From NCBI GenBank assembly GCA_002082585.1, contig CP020563.1, positions 6,442,001-6,506,000 of the forward strand: DNA of 64,000 bases, in the 5' to 3' direction. Both the position numbers and the translations under genes were made by a program. This DNA comes from Kitasatospora albolonga (GTDB taxonomy: Bacteria > Actinomycetota > Actinomycetes > Streptomycetales > Streptomycetaceae). This document shows positions 9,308 through 18,362 of the stretch, piece after piece (the first letter of the stretch is position 1; every line of letters begins with the position of its first letter). A model generated the notes under the pieces. It saw nothing but the letters and a program-made list of their open reading frames with translations, searched no databases and had not been told where the DNA came from.

Positions 9308-9470
9308 CAGCCATCGCCGAGTCCCCGTCAGGCGCGAGCCTGGGGAGCCGGGGACCCACACGCAGTCCCTGGGGTGAATCGGAGGTCCGTGCCGCGAACC
9401 GGCCCGGACGTCCGTAGGAGACCTTCCTGCTCCGAACCCGTCAGCTAACCCGGTAGGCGAGAAGGAAGGA
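9308..9470 (+). ncRNA. ydaO-type cyclic di-AMP riboswitch leader
   Basis: The leader of the M23 peptidase gene carries the conserved blocks I associate with actinobacterial ydaO riboswitches: GGGGAGCCGGGGACCCA (9342-9358), GGGGTGAATC (9371-9380) and CCGAACCCGTCAGCTAACC followed by GGTAGGCG (9432-9459). In Streptomyces this class sits before cell-wall hydrolase genes such as rpfA and M23/NlpC proteins and turns expression down when c-di-AMP is high. The ribosome site GAAGGAAGGAAAGGA follows directly. Exact ends are estimates; comparison with Rfam RF00379 would settle them. Confidence 0.85.
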
Positions 9471-9486
9471 AAGGATCAGCCCCTCC

Positions 9487-10314
9487 ATGGCGTTCACCCG
9501 TGCCACCGGGAAGCACCGTGCCCCGAGCCGCCTGACCCGCCGCAGCGCGCGGGCCGCCGGCGTCGCGGCCCTGGCCACCACCGGAGTCATCGGTTCCCTG
9601 GCCTCCCCGGCCGCGGCGGCGGACTCCGGGTCCCCCAAGGCCACCGAGACCGGACTCACCCGGACCATCGCCCTCAACGCCACGCTCGCCGAGCAGATCG
9701 AGGCCCAGGCCCGTGCGCAGGAGCAGCGGGCCGAGGCCGTCGCGAAGGCCGAGGCCGAGGCGGCCGCCGCGGCGAAGGCCAAGGCCGAGAAGGCGAAGGC
9801 CAAGGCCAGGGCGAAGGCGGAGGCCGAGCGCAAGGCCGAGGCCCGCGCGAAGGAGATCCGTGAGGAGAAGGCCCGGGCCGCCCGCGCCGCCGAGCGCACC
9901 CGCCTCAACTCCTTCCACCTCCCGGTCGCGGGCTCGTACGTCACCACCGGCTACAAGTCGGGCGGCGCGCTCTGGTCCTCCGGCAGCCACTCCGGCGTGG
10001 ACTTCCGCGCGGCCTCCGGCAGCTCCGTCGTCGCGGTCGGCGCCGGTACGGTCGTCGAGGCGGGCTGGGGCGGCGCGTACGGCAACAACATCGTGCTCCG
10101 GATGGCGGACGGCACGTACACCCAGTACGGCCACCTCTCCTCGATCGGCGTCTCCGTCGGCCAGAGCGTCACCTCCGGCCAGCAGATCGGCCTCTCCGGC
10201 TCCACCGGCAACTCCACCGGCCCGCACCTCCACTTCGAGGCCCGGACCACCCCGGAGTACGGCTCGGACATGGACCCCGTCGGCTACCTCCGCTCGCACG
10301 GCGTGAACGTCTGA
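9487..10314 (+). CDS. Secreted M23 family metallopeptidase
   Basis: 275-residue cell-wall hydrolase. A long N-terminal signal peptide (cleavage near AAAADSG, about residue 45) leads to an Ala/Lys/Glu-rich coiled coil (about 65-135), and then a LytM/M23 domain with zinc ligands in HSGVDF (HxxxD) and GPHLHFE (HxH). M23 enzymes cut peptidoglycan cross-bridges or stem peptides outside the membrane; the coiled coil is often regulatory or a docking element. Preceded by a c-di-AMP riboswitch, so expression is probably tied to osmotic or developmental c-di-AMP levels. Monocistronic, closed by a hairpin at 10342. Confidence 0.92.
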   Translation: MAFTRATGKHRAPSRLTRRSARAAGVAALATTGVIGSLASPAAAADSGSPKATETGLTRTIALNATLAEQIEAQARAQEQRAEAVAKAEAEAAAAAKAKAEKAKAKARAKAEAERKAEARAKEIREEKARAARAAERTRLNSFHLPVAGSYVTTGYKSGGALWSSGSHSGVDFRAASGSSVVAVGAGTVVEAGWGGAYGNNIVLRMADGTYTQYGHLSSIGVSVGQSVTSGQQIGLSGSTGNSTGPHLHFEARTTPEYGSDMDPVGYLRSHGVNV

Positions 10315-10341
10315 CCCCACCCCGCGCGACCCCTTCACTCC

Positions 10342-10372
10342 CGAAGGCCCCGGTTTCCCGCCGGGGCCTTCG
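10342..10372. terminator. Terminator of M23 peptidase gene
   Basis: Perfect 12-bp stem and 7-nt loop 27 nt after the stop codon. Confidence 0.8.
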
Positions 10373-10537
10373 GCGTGCGCCGCGAAAGCCCTGTACCGCG
10401 TCACTCCACCCCGACCCTTGGCCAGAAGATATCCATCAATTCCGGCCTGCCATCGGAAATTGCGGCGGATTGCCATAGAGTCACGGAACAGGCGTCGGCC
10501 GGCCGCGTTTCGCGGGGATGAAGGCGGAGGTTCGGAC

Positions 10538-11245
10538 ATGCGCATTCCCGCGCATTCGGTATGCACGGCAATCCGTGACGACATCGTCTCCGGTGTCTAC
10601 GAGCGCGGCAGCCGCCTCACCGAGGAGCTGCTGGCACGGCGGTACGGGGTCTCCCGCGTCCCGGTCCGCGAGGCGCTGCGCACCCTGGAGTCCGAGGGCT
10701 TCGTCACCACCCGCAGGCACGCCGGGGCCTGTGTCGCCGAACCCACCGAACGGGAGGCGGCCGATCTGCTGGAGCTGCGGATGCTCCTGGAGCCGCTCGG
10801 CGCGGCACGGGCCGCCCAGCGCCGTACGGAGGCCCACCTCAAGGTCCTGCGCGGGCTGGTCAGACTGGGCCAGGAGCGGGCCCGCAGAGGGGAGGGGGAG
10901 GATCTGCGGTCGCTGGGCGGCTGGTTCCACGAGACCCTCGCCCAGGCGTCCGGCAGCCCCGGCCTGATCGCCCTGCTCACCCAGCTCAGACACAAGATCG
11001 CCTGGATGTACGCGGTCGAGCAGCCTGCCCGCCCGGCCGAGTCCTGGGCCGAGCACGGCGCCATTGTGGACGCGGTGGCGCGCGGTGACGCGGAGCGGGC
11101 CAGGGCGCTGACCGCCCAGCACGCGGAACGGGCCGTCGGCGCCCACCGGCTGCGCCGCCCGGACCGCTCCGGCCGCCGCGCCGCGCCCCCGCCCCGGGTG
11201 AGTTCTTCGCAACACGGCGTAAACATCGCGGGTGTCCGCCATTAA
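10538..11245 (+). CDS. GntR-family (FadR/FCD type) regulator
   Basis: 235-residue transcriptional regulator. The winged helix is at the N-terminus (LTEELLARRYGVSRVPVREA, residues about 26-45), followed by an all-helical FCD ligand domain whose His residues (for example GWFHETLAQ) may bind a metal. ATG 10538 is chosen because it has GGAGG 7 nt upstream and begins the HTH domain correctly. Ends with a basic, low-complexity tail. No obvious target operon is adjacent; ptsH is convergent downstream. The effector, probably a small carboxylate, is not identifiable. Confidence 0.85.
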   Translation: MRIPAHSVCTAIRDDIVSGVYERGSRLTEELLARRYGVSRVPVREALRTLESEGFVTTRRHAGACVAEPTEREAADLLELRMLLEPLGAARAAQRRTEAHLKVLRGLVRLGQERARRGEGEDLRSLGGWFHETLAQASGSPGLIALLTQLRHKIAWMYAVEQPARPAESWAEHGAIVDAVARGDAERARALTAQHAERAVGAHRLRRPDRSGRRAAPPPRVSSSQHGVNIAGVRH

Positions 11246-11294
11246 CAAGGACGCCGTATACAAAGAGAGAAGTAATTCCGGAGGGCGGCGACGG

Positions 11295-11319
11295 CTTTAT
11301 TCGCGCTGTCCGAATAAAG
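11295..11319. terminator. Hairpin after GntR gene
   Basis: 9-bp AT-rich stem CTTTATTCG/CGAATAAAG with a 7-nt loop, 50 nt after the GntR stop codon. Confidence 0.55.
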
Positions 11320-11351
11320 CTTGCGATAGCTCGCTGTCGGAAATAGCGAAA

Positions 11352-11384
11352 GAGCCGTGGTCCCCCTCAGGGGAACCACGGCTC
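11352..11384. terminator. Terminator of ptsH
   Basis: 15-bp near-perfect stem with a 3-nt loop, about 35 nt beyond the ptsH stop (minus strand), also able to stop the convergent transcript. Confidence 0.75.
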
Positions 11385-11419
11385 AGATCCGTCACCGTCG
11401 TACGGCCCGGGGCGGGTCG

Positions 11420-11701
11420 TCAGACGGTTTCGGGAAGCTCCTCGAGACCCTCGGCGACCAGCTTCGCCAGGCGGTCCAGGGCGGCCTCGGCGTTGTCCGC
11501 GTCGGACGCGAGCACGATCTCCTCGCCGCCCTGCGCACCCAGACCCAGCACCGCGAGCATGGAGGCGGCGTTGACCGGGTTGCCGTCGGCCTTGGCGATC
11601 GTCACGGGGACGCCGGAAGCCGTGGCGGCACGGACGAAGATGGAAGCGGGGCGGGCGTGCAGGCCCTCGGCCCAACCGACGTTTACGCGGCGCTCAGCCA
11701 T
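11420..11701 (-). CDS. ptsH: Phosphocarrier protein HPr
   Basis: 93-residue general phosphocarrier of the sugar phosphotransferase system; it passes phosphate from enzyme I to sugar-specific EIIA proteins in the cytoplasm. The phospho-acceptor is His15 in GLHARPAS, and the regulatory Ser46 equivalent is Ser47 in NAASMLAVLGLG. The ATG at 11701 has GAAGGGCAG upstream; a GTG-type extension to 11716 lacks support. It stands alone with its own terminator, as in other Streptomyces, where ptsI and crr are elsewhere. Confidence 0.95.
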   Translation of the reverse strand: MAERRVNVGWAEGLHARPASIFVRAATASGVPVTIAKADGNPVNAASMLAVLGLGAQGGEEIVLASDADNAEAALDRLAKLVAEGLEELPETV

Positions 11702-11854
11702 GGTTCTGCCCTTCACATATCAACGGTTGTCTAGACCAGTCTCTCATGCGGTGCGCGATGCTGTGCCCGGCCTCCCTCCCCTCCGACGGGCCCCGGCCGG
11801 GGCCGTCCTCACACTGCCCCGGTACCGATCCCTCCGCGACCGGGACGTCGGCCG

Positions 11855-11860
11855 TAGGCT
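11855..11860 (+). promoter_or_regulatory. -10 box of leaderless GNAT fusion gene
   Basis: TAGGCT ends 6 nt before the ATG at 11867, with no ribosome site, which is the leaderless arrangement common in actinobacteria. Confidence 0.5.
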
Positions 11861-11866
11861 TTGCCC

Positions 11867-14800
11867 ATGGAGCCCACCCCGGAGCAGAGTCCGCATCACG
11901 CGTACCCCGACCACTGGGAAGCGGACGTGGTCCTCCGCGACGGTGGCACCGCACGCATCAGGCCGATCACCACGGACGACGCCGAGCGGCTGGTCAGCTT
12001 CTACGAGCAGGTGTCCGACGAGTCGAAGTACTACCGGTTCTTCGCCCCGTACCCCCGCCTTTCCGACCGGGACGTGCACCGCTTCACCCATCACGACTAC
12101 GTCGACCGGGTGGGACTGGCCGTCACGATCGGCGGCGAGTTCATCGGAACCGTCCGCTACGACCGCATCAACGAGCAGGGCAGGCCCGCCTCCGCCCCCG
12201 CCGACGGGGCCGAGGTCGCCTTCCTCGTCCAGGACGCCCACCAGGGCCGCGGAGTCGCCTCGGCGCTGCTCGAACACATCGCCGCCGTCGCCCGGGAGCG
12301 GGGCATCCGGCGCTTCGCCGCCGAGGTGCTCCCCGCCAACAACAAGATGATCAAGGTGTTCCGGCACGCCGGGTACACCCAGCAGCGCAGCTTCGAGGAC
12401 GGCTCCGTCCATCTCACCCTCGACCTCGAGCCCACCGAGAAGTCCCTCGCCGTGCAGCGCGGCCGGGAGCAGCGCGCCGAGGCCCGGTCGGTGCAGCGCC
12501 TCCTCGCCCCCGGCTCCGTCGCGGTGATCGGCGCGGGCCGCACACCCGGGGGAGTGGGCCGTACGGTCCTGCGCAACCTCCTCGCCGCCGGGTTCACCGG
12601 CCGCGCCTACGCCGTGAACCGCGCCTTCGACGAGGACCTCACCACCCTCGACGGGGTCCCCGCCCACCGCTCCGTCGGCGAGATCGACGAACAGGTCGAC
12701 CTCGCCGTCATCGCGGTCCCCGCCCACCGCGTCCCCGAAGCCGTCGCCGACTGCGGGGAGCACGGCGTCCAGGGCCTCGTCGTCCTCTCCGCCGGTTACG
12801 CCGAGCGGGGCTCCGCCGGCCGCGAGCTCCAGCGCGAACTGGTCCGCCAGGCCCGCTCGTACGGCATGCGGATCATCGGCCCCAACGCCTTCGGCATCAT
12901 CAACACCGCCGACTCCGTCCGGCTGAACGCCTCCCTCGCCCCCGAGTCGCCCGCCCGCGGCCGGATCGGCCTCTTCACCCAGTCCGGCGCGATCGGCATC
13001 GCCCTCCTCTCCGGCCTCCACCGGCGCGGCGCGGGCCTCTCCTCGTTCATCTCGGCGGGCAACCGGGCCGATGTCTCCGGCAACGACTTCCTTCAGTACT
13101 CGTTCGAGGACCAGGACACCGACGTCGCCCTCCTCTACCTCGAATCGCTCGGCAACCCCCGCAAGTTCACCCGCCTCGCCCGCCGCACCGCCGCCGTGAA
13201 GCCGGTCGTCGTGGTGAAGGGCGCCCGGCACAGCGGCTCCAACCCGCCCGGCCACGCCGTCCCGGTCAGCCGCATCCCCGACACCACCGTCTCCGCCCTG
13301 ATGCGGCAGGCGGGCGTCATCCGGGTCGACACGGTGACCGAGATGGTCGACGCCGGACTGCTCCTGGCCGACCAGCCGCTCCCGGCCGGCCCCCGGGTCG
13401 CGATCCTCGGCAACTCCGAGTCCCTCGGCCTCCTCACGTACGACGCCTGCCTCGCCGAGGGGCTCCGCCCGCGCCCGCCGCGCGACCTCACGACGGCCGC
13501 CTCCCCGCAGGACTTCCGGGACGCGCTGACCGAGGCGCTCGCCGACGGGACCTGCGACGCCGTGATCGTCACCGCCATCCCGTGGGTGGGGGAGAACGGC
13601 GAGGCCGAGACCGGTGACGGCGAGGTGCTGGCCGCCGCGCTGCGCGGCGCCGCCGCCGGGGGCCCGGCCAAGCCCGTCGCGGTCGTCCATGTGGAGATCG
13701 GCGGCCTCGCGGAGGCCCTGGCCGCCGCGAGCAGCACGGCCGCGCCCCGCACCCGGCCCACGACGCTCGCCGCCCAGCCCTCCGCCGCCTCAGGAGCGCC
13801 CACCGGGCCGGGCGCGGCAGCCGCACAGACCCCGGACACCCCGGCACCCCCCACCCCCTCGGGCACCCCGGCGGACCCCGCACCGGAAGCCGCCCCCGAG
13901 CCTCCCCAGCCTCCCGCCCGCCCCGGCCGCATCCCCGCCTACCCGGCCGCCGAACGCGCCGTACGGGCCCTCGCCGAAGCCGTGAAGTACGCCCAGTGGC
14001 GGCGTCAGGCGGCCACCCCCGGCAAGGTGCCCGAGTTCCTCGACGAGACCATCGACGAGCCCGGCGCCGCCGCCCTGATCGACACCCTGCTGGGCACCGC
14101 CGCCGACCCGCGCGGCCGGGCCCTCACCCACGACGAGGCCCGCGAGCTGCTCGGCCGCTACGGCATCCCCGTACGCCCCACCTTCCCCGCCCCGGACGCC
14201 GAGGCCGCCGTGGCCGCCGCCGCCCGGCTCGGCTACCCGGTGGCGCTGAAGACCACCGCACCCCATCTGCGCCACCGCGCCGACCTCGGCGGCGTACGGC
14301 TCGACCTCGCGGACGAGGACGCGCTGCGCCGCGCGTACGGAGACCTCACCGACCTCCTCGGCAAGCCCGCCGAACTCCTCCCGGTCGTCCAGTCCATGGC
14401 CCCGCGCGGTGTGGACACCGTCGTACGGGCCTCCATCGACGCCGCCGCCGGGGCCATCCTCTCCTTCGGCCTCGCGGGCGCCCCCTCCGAGCTCCTCGGC
14501 GACACCGCGCACCGGCTGGTTCCGGCCACCGACCGCGATGCCGCCGAGCTGATCCGGTCGATCAAGGCGGCCCCGGTGCTGTTCGGCTGGCGAGGCTCGG
14601 CGCCCGTCGACACCCCGGCCCTGGAGGAGCTGCTGCTGCGGCTGTCCCGGCTGGTCGACGACCACCCCGAAGTGGTCTCCGTGGCGCTGGAGCCGGTGGT
14701 CGTCGCCCCCCACGGCCTGACCGTGCTCGGCGCGAGCGTCCGCCTCGCCCCGCCGCCCCCGCGCGGCGACCTCGGCCCCCGCCGCCTCCCGAACTACTGA
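11867..14800 (+). CDS. Bifunctional GNAT acetyltransferase / acyl-CoA synthetase-like protein
   Basis: 977-residue fusion of the PatA type described in S. lividans, a protein lysine acetyltransferase that controls acyl-CoA synthetases. Order: GNAT domain (about 15-180; acetyl-CoA loop in QGRGVASALL), CoA-binding Rossmann domain (from LLAPGSVAVIGAG near 205), two succinyl-CoA-synthetase-like flavodoxin domains (GPNAFGIIN, FTQSGAIG), an Ala/Pro-rich linker near 620-690, and a C-terminal ATP-grasp domain (DEARELLGRYGIPV, VALKTTAPHLRHR). The GNAT domain is N-terminal, unlike Salmonella Pat. In the IGIALLS segment I see no clear phospho-His motif, so the synthetase half may be regulatory. Leaderless start. 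Confidence 0.87.
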   Translation: MEPTPEQSPHHAYPDHWEADVVLRDGGTARIRPITTDDAERLVSFYEQVSDESKYYRFFAPYPRLSDRDVHRFTHHDYVDRVGLAVTIGGEFIGTVRYDRINEQGRPASAPADGAEVAFLVQDAHQGRGVASALLEHIAAVARERGIRRFAAEVLPANNKMIKVFRHAGYTQQRSFEDGSVHLTLDLEPTEKSLAVQRGREQRAEARSVQRLLAPGSVAVIGAGRTPGGVGRTVLRNLLAAGFTGRAYAVNRAFDEDLTTLDGVPAHRSVGEIDEQVDLAVIAVPAHRVPEAVADCGEHGVQGLVVLSAGYAERGSAGRELQRELVRQARSYGMRIIGPNAFGIINTADSVRLNASLAPESPARGRIGLFTQSGAIGIALLSGLHRRGAGLSSFISAGNRADVSGNDFLQYSFEDQDTDVALLYLESLGNPRKFTRLARRTAAVKPVVVVKGARHSGSNPPGHAVPVSRIPDTTVSALMRQAGVIRVDTVTEMVDAGLLLADQPLPAGPRVAILGNSESLGLLTYDACLAEGLRPRPPRDLTTAASPQDFRDALTEALADGTCDAVIVTAIPWVGENGEAETGDGEVLAAALRGAAAGGPAKPVAVVHVEIGGLAEALAAASSTAAPRTRPTTLAAQPSAASGAPTGPGAAAAQTPDTPAPPTPSGTPADPAPEAAPEPPQPPARPGRIPAYPAAERAVRALAEAVKYAQWRRQAATPGKVPEFLDETIDEPGAAALIDTLLGTAADPRGRALTHDEARELLGRYGIPVRPTFPAPDAEAAVAAAARLGYPVALKTTAPHLRHRADLGGVRLDLADEDALRRAYGDLTDLLGKPAELLPVVQSMAPRGVDTVVRASIDAAAGAILSFGLAGAPSELLGDTAHRLVPATDRDAAELIRSIKAAPVLFGWRGSAPVDTPALEELLLRLSRLVDDHPEVVSVALEPVVVAPHGLTVLGASVRLAPPPPRGDLGPRRLPNY

Positions 14801-14837
14801 CCGCCCCAGGGCGTCCCCGGCAGTCACCGGCCCCCCG

Positions 14838-14843
14838 TAGGAT
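14838..14843 (+). promoter_or_regulatory. -10 box of leaderless DUF5998 gene
   Basis: TAGGAT ends 7 nt before the ATG at 14851; no ribosome site. Confidence 0.5.
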
Positions 14844-14850
14844 GGTGCAC

Positions 14851-15447
14851 ATGGCAAAGACCGGTACGACGACCCAGGGGCTGCGCGCGGCGATCGAGCG
14901 CAGCGGCTACTACCCGGCCCTCGTGGCCGAGGCGGTCGAGGCCGCCGTCGGCGGGGAGCCGGTCGCCTCGTACCTGGTCCATCAGGAGACCACCTTCGAC
15001 TCCAACGAGGTCCGCCGCCACGCCACGGTCCTCGTCCTGACCGAGAACCGGTTCATCGTCAGCCACACCGACGAGCAGGCCGCCGACACCAGCTCCCCGA
15101 CGCCGTACGCCACCACCTCCACCGAGTCGGTGAAGCTGGAGCGGATCTCCTCCGTCGTGGTCAGCCGGGTGGTCGCCGACCCGGAGAAGTACGTCCCGGG
15201 CACCCTGCCCCGCGAGGTCGTCCTCACCATCGGCTGGGGCGCGGTCTCCCGGATCGACCTGGAGCCCGCCGCCTGCGGCGACAGCAACTGCGAGGCCGAC
15301 CACGGCTACACGGGCAGCTCCACCGCCGACGACCTGAGCCTGCGCGTCAGCGAGGCCGGTGACGGCCCGGACGCCGTGCGCCAGACCCTCGCCTTCGCCC
15401 AGTCCCTCTCCGAGGCCACGGCCGCCACCGCCGCGACCGGCCGGTGA
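14851..15447 (+). CDS. DUF5998 family protein
   Basis: 198-residue soluble protein conserved in Streptomyces and relatives; function unknown. Contains a pattern of beta strands with ATVLVLTENRFIVSHTDE and a cysteine pair in AACGDSNCEADHGYTG that could bind metal. The last codons overlap the start of the following phosphodiesterase gene (TGATG), so both come from one leaderless transcript. I see no transmembrane segment or signal. Confidence 0.75.
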   Translation: MAKTGTTTQGLRAAIERSGYYPALVAEAVEAAVGGEPVASYLVHQETTFDSNEVRRHATVLVLTENRFIVSHTDEQAADTSSPTPYATTSTESVKLERISSVVVSRVVADPEKYVPGTLPREVVLTIGWGAVSRIDLEPAACGDSNCEADHGYTGSSTADDLSLRVSEAGDGPDAVRQTLAFAQSLSEATAATAATGR

Positions 15448-16634
15448 TGGCCCAGCCCGCCTGGCAGGACCCGGTCCCGCTCGCGCTCGGCACCGCGCCC
15501 GTCCCCGCGTACGGCAGCGGCTCGCTGGCCGACCTGCTGCCGACGCTCGCCGCCGGGCAGGGGGTGGAAGGGCTCACCGCCGCCATCCCCGAGCTGACGC
15601 CCGCCGACCGCAACTGCGTCTTCCTGATCGACGGCCTCGGCTGGGAGCAGATCAAGGCCCACCCCGACGAGGCCCCCTTCCTGCACTCGCTGCTCCCCAC
15701 CTCGCGCGGCGGCACCGGCCGCCCCATCACCGCCGGCTTCCCCTCCACCACCGCGACCTCGCTCGCCTCGGTCGGTACGGGACTCCCGCCCGGCGCCCAC
15801 GGCCTGCCCGGCTACACCGTGCGCGACCCGGAGACCGGCGCGCTGATGAACCAGCTCCGCTGGCGGCCGTGGACCGAGCCGAAGGTCTGGCAGCCCTACC
15901 CCACGGTCTTCCAGCTGGCCGACGCGGCGGGCGTGCGCACCGCCCAGGTCTCCTCCCCGGACTTCGAGCACACCCCGCTCACGAAGATCGCGCTCAGCGG
16001 CGGCTCCTTCCTCGGCCGGCTCTCCGGCGAAGAGCGGATGGACGTCTCGGCCCAGCGCCTCGCCGCGGGCGACCGCTCGCTCGTCTACACGTACTACAGC
16101 GAGGTCGACGGCAAGGGCCACCGCTTCGGCGTCGACTCCGACGCCTGGCGCGGCCAGTTGATGTACGTCGACGGGCTCGCCCAGCGCCTCGCCGAGCAGC
16201 TCCCGCCGCGCTCCGCGCTCTACATCACCGCCGACCACGGCATGATCGACATCCCGTTCGACGAGCAGTCCCGGATCGACTTCGACGAGGACTGGGAGCT
16301 GCGCGCGGGCGTCGCCCTGCTCGGCGGCGAGGGCCGCGCCCGCCATGTCTACGCGGTGCCCGGCGCCCAGGGGGACGTCCTGGCCGTCTGGCGCGAGGTG
16401 CTCGGCGAGCAGTTCTGGGTGGCGAGCCGGGACGAGGCCGTCGCGGCGGGCTGGTTCGGGCCCGTCATTGACGAGCGCGTGTACGGCCGGATCGGCGATG
16501 TGGTCGCCGCCGCCCACGACGACGTCGTCATCACCGCCTCGGTCAACGAGCCGAACGAGTCGGCCATGGTCGGCATGCACGGCTCCCTGACCCCCGTCGA
16601 ACAGCTCGTCCCGCTGCTCGAAGTACGCTCGTAA
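15447..16634 (+). CDS. Alkaline phosphatase superfamily (nucleotide pyrophosphatase/phosphodiesterase-like)
   Basis: 395-residue metal-dependent phosphodiesterase of the NPP/autotaxin-like branch. Metal-binding motifs are FLIDGLGWEQ (first Asp), PSTTATSLASVGTG (nucleophile Thr), YTYYSEVDGKGHRFG and TADHGMIDIP. It lacks a signal peptide, so probably acts in the cytoplasm; the substrate, a nucleotide or phosphodiester, is not determined. Starts at ATG 15447, one base after an alternative GTG, coupled to the DUF5998 gene. Confidence 0.85.
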   Translation: MAQPAWQDPVPLALGTAPVPAYGSGSLADLLPTLAAGQGVEGLTAAIPELTPADRNCVFLIDGLGWEQIKAHPDEAPFLHSLLPTSRGGTGRPITAGFPSTTATSLASVGTGLPPGAHGLPGYTVRDPETGALMNQLRWRPWTEPKVWQPYPTVFQLADAAGVRTAQVSSPDFEHTPLTKIALSGGSFLGRLSGEERMDVSAQRLAAGDRSLVYTYYSEVDGKGHRFGVDSDAWRGQLMYVDGLAQRLAEQLPPRSALYITADHGMIDIPFDEQSRIDFDEDWELRAGVALLGGEGRARHVYAVPGAQGDVLAVWREVLGEQFWVASRDEAVAAGWFGPVIDERVYGRIGDVVAAAHDDVVITASVNEPNESAMVGMHGSLTPVEQLVPLLEVRS

Positions 16635-16690
16635 CCGCGTTTCTCCCCCCACTGTTCCGATCCGCTGTTCTGAAAGGTGCTCGACCCCTC

Positions 16691-17344
16691 ATGCCCGAGC
16701 TGGTGTTCTTCTCCGGAACCATGGACTGCGGAAAGAGCACGCTGGCCCTGCAGATCGGTCACAACCGCTCCGCGCGCGGCCTCCAGGGTGTGATCTTCAC
16801 CCGCGACGACCGGGCGGGGCAGGGCAAGCTCTCCTCCCGGCTCGGCCTGGTGACGGACGCCGTCGAGGCCGACGAGGGCATGGACGTGTACGCGCACATC
16901 GTCGACCGGGTCAGCCGCGGCGGCCGGGTCGACTATGTGATCGTGGACGAGGCGCAGTTCCTCGCCCCGGTCCAGATCGACCAGTTGGCCCGGGTCGTCG
17001 ACGATCTGGGCCTGGATGTCTTCGCGTTCGGCATCACCACGGACTTCCGCACCAAGCTCTTCCCCGGCTCCCAGCGGCTGATCGAGCTGGCCGACCGGAT
17101 AGAGGCCCTCCAGGTCGAGGCGCTCTGCTGGTGCGGCGCCCGCGCCACGCACAACGCCCGTACGGTGGACGGCGAAATGGTCGTCGAGGGCGCCCAGGTG
17201 GTCGTCGGAGACGTCAACCGGCAGGCGGGCGAGGTCGGGTACGAGGTGCTGTGCCGACGCCACCACCGCCGCAGGCTCACCGCCGAGACCGCCCGCGCCG
17301 GAGCCCTCTCCCCGGACGTGCTCCCGGTGGCCGCCGAGGGCTGA
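16691..17344 (+). CDS. tdk: Thymidine kinase
   Basis: 217-residue type II thymidine kinase that phosphorylates thymidine to dTMP in the salvage pathway. Shows the Walker A loop GTMDCGKST, the Walker B-like VIVDEAQFL, the lasso region FGITTDFRTKLFPGS, and structural zinc cysteines in CWCGARATHN and LCRRHH. RBS GAAAGGTG precedes ATG 16691. It follows the phosphodiesterase gene by 56 nt and its end is 5 nt from the convergent VOC gene. Confidence 0.93.
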   Translation: MPELVFFSGTMDCGKSTLALQIGHNRSARGLQGVIFTRDDRAGQGKLSSRLGLVTDAVEADEGMDVYAHIVDRVSRGGRVDYVIVDEAQFLAPVQIDQLARVVDDLGLDVFAFGITTDFRTKLFPGSQRLIELADRIEALQVEALCWCGARATHNARTVDGEMVVEGAQVVVGDVNRQAGEVGYEVLCRRHHRRRLTAETARAGALSPDVLPVAAEG

Positions 17345-17349
17345 GGCCC

Positions 17350-18126
17350 TCAGCCCTCGGACGTCCGTACGATCGTGAAGGCTGCGCCCTCCGGATCGGC
17401 CACCGCCGCCAGCCTGCCGCTCGCCCCCTCGCGCGGCGGCTGGAGGATGTGCCCGCCCAGCTCCACCACCCGGGCGGCGGACTCGTCGACGTCGGCGACC
17501 TCGAAGTACGTCATCCAGTGCGGGCCCCGGTCGCGCGGCAGCGCCTGGCCCACCCCGTGCAGTGCGGCCACCGGGCTGCCGCCCAGGTGCAGGGTCTGGT
17601 AGTCGAAGTCGGCGGAGACCACCGCCTCGGTCTCGTAGCCGAAGACCGTCTGGTAGAACTTCGCGACCATCGAGGTCTCCCGGGTCACCAGCTCGTTCCA
17701 GACGGGGGTGCCGGGGATGCCCGCCGTCATGGTCCCGATGTGCTCCGAACCCTGCCAGGCGCCGAAGACCGCCCCGCCCGGGTCCGAGGCGATGACGAGC
17801 CGCCCCGCCTCGCCCGCGTCCAGCGGGCCGACCGCGACCGTGCCGCCGCAGGAGCGGATCACCTCGGCCGTCAGGTCCGCGTCGTCCGTCGCCAGATAGG
17901 TGGTCCAGGCGATCGGGAGGTGCCGGTCGGGCGGCAGCTGGCCGATGCCCGCGACCTCCTTCCCGTCGAGCAGCCCGCGGACATAGGGGCCCAGCTGGTC
18001 GGGCCCCGGCCGGAACTCCCAGCCGAACAGGGCTCCGTAGAACTCCTGGGTCGCGGTCAGGCCGTGCACGATCAGACTCACCCAGCAAGGGGTTCCGGGC
18101 GTGCGCCGGGCAGCAGCCTCGGTCAT
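17350..18126 (-). CDS. VOC family protein with two glyoxalase-like domains
   Basis: 258 residues made of two vicinal-oxygen-chelate domains (about 10-125 and 135-255), similar to mycobacterial Cfp30B/27-kDa antigen-like proteins. Repeated features are WVSLIVHGLTATQEFY with ASDPGGAVFGAWQ, and WMTYFEVADVDES with ADPEGAAFTIV. Start at ATG 18126 with GAGGAG upstream. No enzyme activity can be assigned; members may be glyoxalase-like, resistance or binding proteins. Divergent from the sulfurtransferase. Confidence 0.82.
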   Translation of the reverse strand: MTEAAARRTPGTPCWVSLIVHGLTATQEFYGALFGWEFRPGPDQLGPYVRGLLDGKEVAGIGQLPPDRHLPIAWTTYLATDDADLTAEVIRSCGGTVAVGPLDAGEAGRLVIASDPGGAVFGAWQGSEHIGTMTAGIPGTPVWNELVTRETSMVAKFYQTVFGYETEAVVSADFDYQTLHLGGSPVAALHGVGQALPRDRGPHWMTYFEVADVDESAARVVELGGHILQPPREGASGRLAAVADPEGAAFTIVRTSEG

Positions 18127-18362
18127 CGTCTTGTCTCTCCTCGGACCGTTGTGTGGCCGTACGGGGGAACGGGGGCGGATACGCCGTCCCGGGTCGGGAC
18201 GGGGTCCGTACACCCCGTGCAGATGCTCGCACCACCCGGCGCCGGAGCGGCTCCGGCCGCGCCGCGTCCTCCGGTATCCCGCCGGGGCGAGACCGCTTCG
18301 GCGGGGTGTACCCGTCCGGTCGCCGGTACGGGTGCCCTGCCCGCTGCGCGAGGATGGCACCC

